Below, one piece after another: positions 1-5,658 of a DNA stretch of 6,205 nucleotides. Both the position numbers and the translations under genes were made by a program. The number at the start of each line of letters is the position of its first letter. Position 1 is the first letter of the stretch. This DNA comes from Caldifarciminota bacterium (GTDB lineage: Bacteria; Hydrothermota; Hydrothermia; B15-G9; WFZT01): positions 1-6,205 of the forward strand of contig JALSOY010000265.1 in NCBI GenBank assembly GCA_026986235.1, given 5' to 3'. The notes beneath the pieces are model-generated. The model searched no databases. It worked only from the letters and a program-made list of their open reading frames with translations, and was not told the DNA's origin.

Positions 1-1
1 T

Positions 2-1639
2 GGAATTTATGTGGAAAACAGTAGACTCTTTGTACAGGATGGTTTAACTCTCTATGTTTACGACATCTCGACCGTGACAGATCCCACACAGATCACCAAT
101 TTTAGCGACTTGAGTAAAAAGTTTGTTATTAAAGACACTTTACTCTACGGAGTGAATGATGGAATGTGGGGATCAACCCTCTATATCTACGACATAAGTG
201 ACCTGAGCAATCCAGTACAGGTAAACAGCGCAACATCTACATTGACCGAGGTGTACAGGGTAAGAATGATTGGCAATTCCCTTTTTCTTTGTGGAACATT
301 TCTTGAGGCCTGGGATGTGTCGGATCCTGCACACCTGAACGGAAGATCCTGGGGATTTGGTCTACCCGGCGGAAGCGGCATCCATGACATTACCCTCTCA
401 AACGGCAGTCTCATGAGTGCGTCCGGTATCGGTGGACTCAGCGTAATTGAATTTGACACCCTCGGCAATCCCTACGAGGCAAACAGCTACAGAACCCCGG
501 GACGGGTATCCGGTATAATAAGATCCAGTGGTCACACATATTACCTTTCCTCAACCAACAATGGCTCAACAACCCTCTCTGTCTTTGACTCAGGCGGGTA
601 CATCGGTAAGGCAAGGATGTATGTAAGCGGATTAAAAACACATCCTGAAGTTTTGAACGACAGACTTTACTTTATAACTGATACGGCACTTGCATACTTT
701 GATGTTACTGATCCACACAATCCCCACAGTGGTGGCGTACTCTACCTTCCGCCCTCGTACAACAGAACTTTTCTTCTGAACGATAATTATGCCTATGTGA
801 CATCAGATTCAGGAATTTATGTGATCGAACTCAGTACCATGAGACAGGTGGGCACAGTCCAGGATACGGGACTTACAGGAGGTGTAGCTCTTGCTACATC
901 CGGGAACTACCTGTACTTGGCCGCCCGTAACAGGATCGATGTTTTCGACATCTCAAATCCAGGATCTCCTGCACTCCTTTCTATTAACCGTATATCCGAA
1001 GCCTATGCAAATTTCAGATCCATGGCCATCCGTGGAAACTACATATATGTCTCAACAGAGGTCAATCAAATAGTGATACTGAGCCTGAGTGACCCTGTCC
1101 ATCCATCCTTTACAGGTTCCTATTTCCCTCCAGACAACAGAGGTTACGGTCTCTACGATCTCCAGATTCAGGGAGACTATCTTTTTGGTACTGAGGGTTC
1201 AGGTTTTTCAACCATCGTAGCCTTCGACATATCCAGCCCCATTTCACCTGTGATAGCAGGATATTACGACAACTATTACACAATCGGTGGACAGAATGTA
1301 TTTTTCTCGGTGGAAGGTAATACCGTTTACCTGGGGGATTACTCAATAGGCGTACATGTATTGAACTTTAACCCCACCGGTATATCGGAGACTCCGGGTT
1401 ACAACACGAATTACAACACCTATGCGAGTATCAACAGAGTAAGATTTTTTCTCTCATACACGGAAATGGTTGAGTTAAGGGTTTTTGATGCAACTGGAAG
1501 AATGGTATCTTACAGGAGATTTTCAGGGCGAAAGGGAAGCAACATTGTGGAATTAAAAAATTTACGGGACGGTATCTATCACTACACGGTCAGGACAGGT
1601 AAAGGGAAGATAAAAGGTAAGGTGCTGGTGGTTAAGTAG
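2..1639 (+). CDS. Secreted LVIVD-repeat beta-propeller protein with C-terminal sorting domain (5' truncated)
   Basis: The reading frame is open from the left edge. Codons at 2-10 read Gly-Ile-Tyr and match a propeller strand (compare GIYVIEL at residues 268-274), so the GTG at 11 is an internal Val and not the start. Counting that Val as residue 1, a motif of the form L-x-V-[YF]-D-[IV]-S-x(4)-P recurs about every 45-55 residues: LYVYDIS 14-20, LYIYDIS 57-63, AWDVSDP 100-106, LSVIEFD 143-149, AYFDVTDP 228-235, IDVFDISNP 309-317, IVILSLSDP 354-362, IVAFDISSP 402-410. This is the LVIVD/beta-propeller pattern. Residues about 458-542 resemble a Por/T9SS-type sorting domain or FlgD-like Ig fold (VELRVFDATGRMV, LRDGIYHYTV, terminal KGKVLVVK). 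The chain is rich in Tyr, Asn, Ser and Gly and has one Cys. It is probably a cell-surface or secreted protein; its ligand is unknown. The signal peptide would lie outside the window. The stop TAG lies at the foot of the following hairpin. Confidence 0.85.
   Translation, partial: GIYVENSRLFVQDGLTLYVYDISTVTDPTQITNFSDLSKKFVIKDTLLYGVNDGMWGSTLYIYDISDLSNPVQVNSATSTLTEVYRVRMIGNSLFLCGTFLEAWDVSDPAHLNGRSWGFGLPGGSGIHDITLSNGSLMSASGIGGLSVIEFDTLGNPYEANSYRTPGRVSGIIRSSGHTYYLSSTNNGSTTLSVFDSGGYIGKARMYVSGLKTHPEVLNDRLYFITDTALAYFDVTDPHNPHSGGVLYLPPSYNRTFLLNDNYAYVTSDSGIYVIELSTMRQVGTVQDTGLTGGVALATSGNYLYLAARNRIDVFDISNPGSPALLSINRISEAYANFRSMAIRGNYIYVSTEVNQIVILSLSDPVHPSFTGSYFPPDNRGYGLYDLQIQGDYLFGTEGSGFSTIVAFDISSPISPVIAGYYDNYYTIGGQNVFFSVEGNTVYLGDYSIGVHVLNFNPTGISETPGYNTNYNTYASINRVRFFLSYTEMVELRVFDATGRMVSYRRFSGRKGSNIVELKNLRDGIYHYTVRTGKGKIKGKVLVVK
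1382..1636 (+). other. C-terminal sorting (T9SS-like) domain region of the LVIVD protein
   Basis: This region encodes about the last 85 residues. After a Asn/Tyr/Thr-rich linker it has the layout typical of Por-secretion C-terminal domains: hydrophobic strand, V-F-D-A-T-G-R-x-V turn, I-x-E-L-x-x-L-x-x-G-I-Y, then a basic stretch ending in V-L-V-V-K. In Bacteroidetes such domains direct export by the type IX system and are cleaved at the surface; similar tails are also common in other FCB and candidate-phylum genomes. Whether this organism has a type IX system cannot be seen here. Confidence 0.6.
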
Positions 1640-1685
1640 AGGAGGTGGGGGCTGGCAGGTTTCACCTGCCAGCCCCCACCTCCTC
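1639..1685. terminator. 22-bp perfect hairpin between convergent genes, possible bidirectional terminator
   Basis: Bases 1639-1660 are fully complementary to 1664-1685, with the 3-nt loop TTC at 1661-1663. The stem is G/C-rich, including a run of five G facing five C. It fills the gap between the plus-strand propeller gene and the minus-strand lyase gene. It includes the last base of the propeller stop codon (1637-1639) and two bases of the lyase stop codon (1684-1686). Neither side is followed by a run of T: AATAACC follows on the plus strand and TACTTAACC on the minus strand, so it is not a classical intrinsic terminator. It could stop transcription without a U-tract, protect mRNA 3' ends, or be a copy of a dispersed palindromic repeat. 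Confidence 0.6.
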
Positions 1686-2523
1686 AATAACCTCTCTCCT
1701 CAATTTCACGGGCGTATTCAAGAATTTTAAGCGCACGCCTGTAGTGTATCCTCTCTATCATCTCGCCATCAAGGGTGGTAACCCCTCTCCCCACGGATAC
1801 TGCCCTCTCAAAAACCTCCTTCACCTTCTTAGCCCACTCAATCTCCTCTCTCTGCGGACTGAAAATCCTGTTTATCACTTCCAGCTGAGAAGGATGTATT
1901 GCAGTTTTTCCATCAAACCCCATTCTCTTTGCAAACCCTGCCTGAAGTTCAAGCGCCTCCATGTCCGAAAGATCAAATGCCGGCGTATCAAGGACAAATA
2001 GACCGTAAGCCCTTGCAACCGTTACGAGTAATGACATGAAATATATCATCTCCTCCCTCAATCGAGTCAGCTCCATGCCGAGCTCCCCTGTAAGGTCAGC
2101 AGCTCCGAAAATAAAACCCGATAGTTTCCGGCATTGTGCTATACTTCTCAGATTTAATATCGCCTGCGGGGTCTCTATCATTGCAACAAGTGGAATCTGA
2201 TCCGTTATCTCAGCAACTATCTCAAGATCCCTGAAGTCTCGCACCTTCGGAACCACAATTCCGTGTGGCCTGAGTCCGCCAGCGATCAACGCATCTTCCC
2301 TCCCCCAGGGCGTATCAAGTGAATTTATACGAATAAAAACTGCTCTATGGCCGTATTCGAGCTCAGGATAAAGGTTTTTCAAATTTTCCCTTGCGTTTTC
2401 CTTCTCTCCAGGCGCAACGGCGTCTTCAAGATCCAGTATAACTCCGTCAGTTTTAAAGCCCTGCGCTTTCTTTAACATCTTTTCACTAATTGAAGGAACA
2501 AAAATCAGTGACCTCAAAATCAT
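1684..2523 (-). CDS. CitE/HpcH-HpaI family acyl-CoA lyase (CitE-like)
   Basis: This 279-residue protein is full length for the CitE-like family of metal-dependent TIM-barrel lyases (citrate lyase beta subunit, malyl-CoA and citramalyl-CoA lyases), which cleave or form C-C bonds of acyl-CoA hydroxyacids. Visible motifs are LIFVPS 6-11, DLEDAV 31-36, the substrate-binding Arg in RIN (R65), IVVPKV 89-94, MIETPQA 115-121 with metal ligand E117, GAADLTGELG 140-149 with metal ligand D143, FDGKTAIHPSQ 203-213, and a C-terminal LDGEMI 251-256. The Asp of that last motif corresponds by position to the catalytic lid Asp of malyl-CoA/citramalyl-CoA lyases. No citrate lyase alpha, gamma or accessory genes are nearby, so a stand-alone lyase is more likely than a citrate lyase subunit. 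It lies 21 bp behind ecfT, has a GGAGG at 2533-2537 nine bases before the ATG, and is the last gene of the operon. The exact substrate cannot be assigned. Confidence 0.85.
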   Translation of the reverse strand: MILRSLIFVPSISEKMLKKAQGFKTDGVILDLEDAVAPGEKENARENLKNLYPELEYGHRAVFIRINSLDTPWGREDALIAGGLRPHGIVVPKVRDFRDLEIVAEITDQIPLVAMIETPQAILNLRSIAQCRKLSGFIFGAADLTGELGMELTRLREEMIYFMSLLVTVARAYGLFVLDTPAFDLSDMEALELQAGFAKRMGFDGKTAIHPSQLEVINRIFSPQREEIEWAKKVKEVFERAVSVGRGVTTLDGEMIERIHYRRALKILEYAREIEERGY

Positions 2524-2544
2524 ATCTCCTGACCTCCTTGTATT

Positions 2545-3177
2545 TTAAATTGTAAGAAACAAAGCCAGAAACACACCTATCACTAAAAGTGTGTAAACTG
2601 TGTCTCTGAATTTCCATCCAGGGGGCTCGAAAAATGAGCGATCTTTGCAGGTGAATCCCCGTGATTCAAGAGCTTCAGCAAGTTCGTCTGCAAGAACGAA
2701 AATTCCAACAATTAAAGGAACAAGAATCGCTTGAAAATTCCTGAGCTTAACCTCAAGTCCCCTGCCCATCTGCGCCTCCCTGATCTCCCGAAACTTCACC
2801 TTAACGAGTTCAACATATCTTATCGCAGATGTGAAAATGAAGACGAAATTGTAAGGGACCTTCATGCTAAGGAGGGCCTTTGAAATCTCTTCCGCATCGG
2901 TCAGGGCAAAGAAAATGTAAGATGCAACTATCAACTCTGAAAATCTGAGGGAAAGCAAAATGGCGTCAGCGGGCGAGATAAACAGGTAACCAATTACGAA
3001 AACGGTCAAAACCATGGGTAAAAATCCCTTTAAGAAACCTGCAAATTTCCTCCTCTGCAGGGAAAAGGCCAGAAAGATTAGCAAAGAAAAAAGAAAGACA
3101 TGGAGAAGCAGCACCTCCTTTGCCACGATAAGGGCATCAAAGAGAACCAGAATCAGGATTTTAACCCTTGGATCCAT
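2545..3177 (-). CDS. ecfT: ECF transporter transmembrane coupling protein EcfT
   Basis: This 210-residue, mostly hydrophobic protein has the EcfT (CbiQ-type) layout: Asp-Pro-Arg near the N terminus, membrane segments at about 6-18, 22-39, 53-68, 72-92, a long cytoplasmic coupling-helix region at about 95-148, then segments at about 149-163 and 193-209. The two short signature motifs that bind the ATPases are present: AQMGRG at 135-140 (family form A-x-x-A-R-G, so Ala is replaced by Gly) and ALESRGF at 169-175. It is somewhat shorter than the common 240-270 residues. EcfT links ATP hydrolysis in EcfA to toppling of the S component in the membrane. Its ATG at 3175-3177 lies inside the 3' end of ecfA (17-bp overlap), with a GAGGG site at 3187-3191 nine bases upstream, which supports this start and translational coupling. 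Gene order makes ThiW the natural partner. Confidence 0.88.
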   Translation of the reverse strand: MDPRVKILILVLFDALIVAKEVLLLHVFLFSLLIFLAFSLQRRKFAGFLKGFLPMVLTVFVIGYLFISPADAILLSLRFSELIVASYIFFALTDAEEISKALLSMKVPYNFVFIFTSAIRYVELVKVKFREIREAQMGRGLEVKLRNFQAILVPLIVGIFVLADELAEALESRGFTCKDRSFFEPPGWKFRDTVYTLLVIGVFLALFLTI

Positions 3178-4666
3178 CTGCCATTACCCTCAATTCTATA
3201 CCGGGATCTATATGTAATCGTTCCATGAGTTTAATTTCTTCATACAAAACACCTGCCGGATTTATTTCAGCCACAATTTTACCGTCCTCCATGAGAAGCC
3301 ACCTGCATGAAATCTCCTTCGCAAACTCTATGTCGTGTGTTGATACCACGACCGATATCCCCTTTTCGCTGAGTCTTTTTATAATTTTAGCCATTGAATT
3401 TACAGTTTCACCATCCTGTCCGGTGGTGGGCTCGTCAAGAAAGACGATGTCGGGCTTGCTGGCAAGAACGGCAGCCATGGCAACCCGTTTTTTCTCCCCC
3501 TCAGACAGTAAAAAGGGAGACCTTTCAAGCGTACCTTCCAGGAAAAGCGCCTGAACGATCCAGTTTAACCATGTCTCGTCTGTGGCAGAAACTTTTAACT
3601 CATCTATAACCTTTGTCCTGAAAAATATGTCCTGTGGATTGTGAGGCACATACCCTGTCTTACCGAGGCGAAGAACTTTTCCCTTTCCGGGCTTTCTTAT
3701 TCCCGCAAGCACCTTCATGAGAGTCGTTTTTCCTGCACCGTTGTGACCAAGAATAACCACCACATCCCCCCTGCCGAGATGAAAATCCACCTCCCCGAGG
3801 CTGAAACCACCGTTGTATGAATAGTAAACGCCGAGCGCCTCAAGGACGGTTTCACCAACTTCAGGACAGAAAAAATCCCGCCTGTACCCGGTTTTCTTCA
3901 ACCTCTCTATCAGATTCTGACCGGTGAGTCTCACACCTGTTTCCCTGCTGATCCTGAAGATTTCGGGCTCCCTGATCCTGAAAGTGGTAAGGTCAACACC
4001 TGAAAGATCTCGTGTGTACATCCTTTCACTGTCATTCTTTATAAGAATAAACTCCCCTGCGAGGTCCAGAGTCTCCTCCAGCCTGTGTTCTGTGATGACG
4101 AGGAGCTTTTTTAAACCTTTAAGGACACTCTTCAATCTGTGTCTGTAGTAACCATCAAGGGTCGAAAAAGGTTCGTCAAGCAGGATGATAGGTGATCCGA
4201 GAGCAATAATGGAGGCCAGCGTGAGAAGGTGCTTTTCTCCGCCAGAAAGTTCGTGACTCTTTCTGTTCAAAAGGTGCCGGATACCAAGCTTTTCAACGGT
4301 TTCATCGATCCTCCTTTTAATTTCCCGTGGAGGAAGGCCTGCATTCTCAAGGGTGAAAATGAGCTCCTTACGGGCATCTTCGTTGAAAACCTGTGCATCC
4401 GGGTTTTGATGAACGAATCCCGCCCTTTTAAAAAGATCACAGGTGGTAAGCTCTCTGGTATTCTCTCCGTTCACAAACACATCACCGGTAAATTCGCCCC
4501 TGAAAAAGTGAGGAATAAGGCCGTTGATAAATCTCAGAATGGTGGATTTACCGCTTCCACTTGGCCCCGAAATAACGGTGTTTTCTTTTATAATCTTTGA
4601 AAAATCCGAAATAGCACGCCTTTTACCCCGCGCATAGGTGAAAGAGACTCTGCGGAACTCAATCAT
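3161..4666 (-). CDS. ECF transporter ATPase, two fused ABC domains (EcfA1-EcfA2 type)
   Basis: This 501-residue protein contains two complete ABC nucleotide-binding domains. Domain 1 (about 1-225): Walker A GPSGSGKST 34-42, Q-loop Q87 in HQNPDAQ, signature LSGGE 140-144, Walker B IILLDEP 160-166 with catalytic E165, switch H194. Domain 2 (about 270-480): Walker A GHNGAGKTT 307-315, signature LSEGE 387-391, Walker B IVFLDEP 407-413 with E412, switch H444. At the Q-loop of domain 2 the sequence reads VPHNPQ, so the usual Gln is His (H342, codon CAC). The NPxxQ-like sequence after the Q-loop and the EcfT next door mark it as an ECF-type ATPase rather than an exporter or Uup-type protein. Fused forms are known, for example B. 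subtilis YkoD. The start codon overlaps the thiW stop as ATGA (4663-4666) and has no clear ribosome-binding site, so translation is probably coupled to thiW. It powers import of the ThiW substrate. Confidence 0.92.
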   Translation of the reverse strand: MIEFRRVSFTYARGKRRAISDFSKIIKENTVISGPSGSGKSTILRFINGLIPHFFRGEFTGDVFVNGENTRELTTCDLFKRAGFVHQNPDAQVFNEDARKELIFTLENAGLPPREIKRRIDETVEKLGIRHLLNRKSHELSGGEKHLLTLASIIALGSPIILLDEPFSTLDGYYRHRLKSVLKGLKKLLVITEHRLEETLDLAGEFILIKNDSERMYTRDLSGVDLTTFRIREPEIFRISRETGVRLTGQNLIERLKKTGYRRDFFCPEVGETVLEALGVYYSYNGGFSLGEVDFHLGRGDVVVILGHNGAGKTTLMKVLAGIRKPGKGKVLRLGKTGYVPHNPQDIFFRTKVIDELKVSATDETWLNWIVQALFLEGTLERSPFLLSEGEKKRVAMAAVLASKPDIVFLDEPTTGQDGETVNSMAKIIKRLSEKGISVVVSTHDIEFAKEISCRWLLMEDGKIVAEINPAGVLYEEIKLMERLHIDPGIELRVMADGSKG

Positions 4667-5148
4667 TCAAATGCGATACCGGCCTTCTTTAAGAGAAACA
4701 GTATAAAGACACCAATTATGGATCCGAAGACGGTAGAGAGAGAAAAGGCAATTATAAAGGACATAAGGGCCATACTTTTGTGCAAAAATACGGGCCCAAC
4801 TATAAGGGCACTGACAGTGGCACCAATCAGACCGGTACCGATAACCTCTCCGAGAGCGGCAAAGATGATGCTCTTTGTTATTCTATAGGCATAACCGGCG
4901 AGAAATGCCCCTATCATACCACCCGGAAAGGCGAATATCGTCCCGGTACCAAGTAGATTCCTTATAAGACCTGCGGCGCCCGCTATAGTCGTGGCATACC
5001 AGGGTCCAACAACCACTCCTGCAATGACATTTATCATGTGCTGGGCAGGAAAGACCTTCGTAATACCAAAAGGTATAAAAATGGGCGAAAGAACAACGGC
5101 AAGAGCTGTAAGAACAATGGAATATGCAACCTTCTTCGTTGTCGTCAT
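4663..5148 (-). CDS. thiW: ECF transporter substrate-binding S component ThiW
   Basis: This 161-residue membrane protein has the expected length and hallmark sequences of ThiW: PFGITKVFPAQHMIN at 26-40, VVGPWYA 46-52, LIRNLLGTGT 61-70 and FAFPGGM 72-78. About six hydrophobic segments are visible, as in other S components. ThiW is predicted from comparative genomics to bind the thiazole precursor of thiamine (hydroxyethylthiazole) and to deliver it to the EcfA-EcfT module; this protein's substrate is inferred from family only. It is the first gene of a thiW-ecfA-ecfT-lyase operon, so the module looks dedicated rather than shared. The start is well supported: GGAGG at 5155-5159 lies six bases before the ATG, and a strong promoter lies just upstream. 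The usual TPP riboswitch is not seen. Confidence 0.9.
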   Translation of the reverse strand: MTTTKKVAYSIVLTALAVVLSPIFIPFGITKVFPAQHMINVIAGVVVGPWYATTIAGAAGLIRNLLGTGTIFAFPGGMIGAFLAGYAYRITKSIIFAALGEVIGTGLIGATVSALIVGPVFLHKSMALMSFIIAFSLSTVFGSIIGVFILFLLKKAGIAFE

Positions 5149-5174
5149 ACCACACCTCCAGAGAGATTTTCCAA

Positions 5175-5203
5175 ATTTTACCCGGGTTTTGAAAAACTAT
5201 CAA
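5175..5203 (-). promoter_or_regulatory. sigma70-type promoter of the thiW operon
   Basis: Read on the minus strand, TTGATA (5198-5203) and TAAAAT (5175-5180) are separated by exactly 17 bp and each differs from the consensus at one position. The expected transcription start near 5168 gives a leader of only about 20 nt before the thiW ATG, carrying the GGAGG site. The spacer contains an 8-bp palindrome, ACCCGGGT (5180-5187), adjacent to the -10 box. Confidence 0.75.
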
Positions 5204-5220
5204 ACTCACCACATCAGGAC

Positions 5221-5250
5221 TTGACGGAAATGATGTTAACTCGATAACAT
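5221..5250 (+). promoter_or_regulatory. Divergent promoter for the PH-like/yggS unit, predicting a leaderless mRNA
   Basis: The -35 box TTGACG (5221-5226) matches five of six consensus bases. Two -10 candidates follow: GATAAC at 5243-5248 (16-bp spacer) and TAACAT at 5245-5250 (18-bp spacer), each matching four of six. Either one would place the transcription start at about 5255-5257, at or within two bases of the ATG at 5257. An inverted repeat, ATGTTA (5233-5238) and TAACAT (5245-5250), overlaps the -10 region and could be an operator. The -35 boxes of the two divergent promoters are 17 bp apart. Confidence 0.55.
5233..5250. repeat. Perfect 6-6-6 inverted repeat in the divergent promoter region
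   Basis: ATGTTA at 5233-5238 and TAACAT at 5245-5250 are exact reverse complements around a 6-bp centre, ACTCGA. The size and symmetry resemble a dimeric repressor operator, and it covers the -10 region of the rightward promoter. A regulator bound here would mainly block the rightward unit; the leftward -35 box is 30 bp away. No regulator gene is in the window, and a repeat of this length could occur by chance. Confidence 0.4.
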
Positions 5251-5256
5251 AAAGCC

Positions 5257-5658
5257 ATGCACAGAACCCTTTCCTGGAAAATTTTACCGGCAAAGGACCA
5301 GAGAAAACTTGCCGTTTTCCTTGTCATAATTACTGCCTTTATCGTGATAGTATTTATCAGCATGGGGATCTATTGGGCCATCTTCTCACTTCTCATACTC
5401 CTCGGCTCCCTATTTCAGTTTTACACGGTTACAGAGTACATACTCGACGATGACGGTGTGACCGTAAAAAGACCTTTTTACACACTGAAAAGGTCCTGGA
5501 AAGAGTTCAGACGCGTGGAGGAAACAAAATCCGGGGTATTCCTCTCTCCCTTTTCACATCCCTCAAGGCTCGATAACTTCAGAGGTATCCACCTGATCGT
5601 TGACAGAGATAAGAAGACCGAAGTTATGGAATTTATAAAGGAAAAACTCGAAAGATGA
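5257..5658 (+). CDS. Small two-TM membrane protein with bacterial PH-like domain
   Basis: This 133-residue protein has a short basic N terminus, two closely spaced hydrophobic segments (about 18-36 and 38-57) and a C-terminal soluble part (58-133). The latter starts TVTEYILDDDGVTVKRPFY and continues through a Trp-containing strand to a final helix. Membrane hairpin followed by Y-x-L-x-x-x-G-V-x-V-x-x strands is the layout of small bacterial PH-domain (bPH2-like) proteins, but no specific family is recognised and the function is unknown. The start is fixed by an in-frame TAA at 5245-5247, only three codons upstream. There is no Shine-Dalgarno sequence, and the predicted transcript begins at or next to the ATG. 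The stop codon overlaps the yggS start (ATGA, 5655-5658), so the two are probably co-translated. Confidence 0.75.
   Translation: MHRTLSWKILPAKDQRKLAVFLVIITAFIVIVFISMGIYWAIFSLLILLGSLFQFYTVTEYILDDDGVTVKRPFYTLKRSWKEFRRVEETKSGVFLSPFSHPSRLDNFRGIHLIVDRDKKTEVMEFIKEKLER

Noticed and set aside
11..13. GTG as the start codon of the first gene
   Set aside because: The frame continues upstream with Gly-Ile-Tyr that fits the propeller repeat, and there is no room to see a ribosome-binding site; the gene is truncated by the window.
1645..2001. A 118-residue open frame on the plus strand
   Set aside because: It starts inside the hairpin and is antisense to the conserved C-terminal half of the CitE-like lyase; composition is typical of a shadow frame.
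1684..2523. Citrate lyase beta subunit (citE) proper
   Set aside because: No citF, citD, citC or citX neighbours are present; the motifs fit the wider stand-alone CitE-like/malyl-CoA lyase group equally well, so no gene symbol is given.
4229..4600. A 123-residue open frame on the plus strand
   Set aside because: It is antisense to the first ATPase domain, over its Walker A, Q-loop and signature codons.
3161..4666. Assembly frameshift or accidental joining of two ATPase genes
   Set aside because: Both domains are intact in one frame with a normal linker, and fused ECF ATPases are a known form.
5149..5256. TPP riboswitch upstream of thiW
   Set aside because: The minus-strand text contains a CCTGAT fragment only; the conserved CUGAGA bulge and the rest of the aptamer are missing, and the likely transcription start lies downstream of it.
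4883..5293. A 136-residue open frame on the minus strand overlapping thiW
   Set aside because: It is a different frame of the thiW region, runs through the promoter and ribosome-binding site, and its Cys/Trp/Ser-rich product looks like noise.
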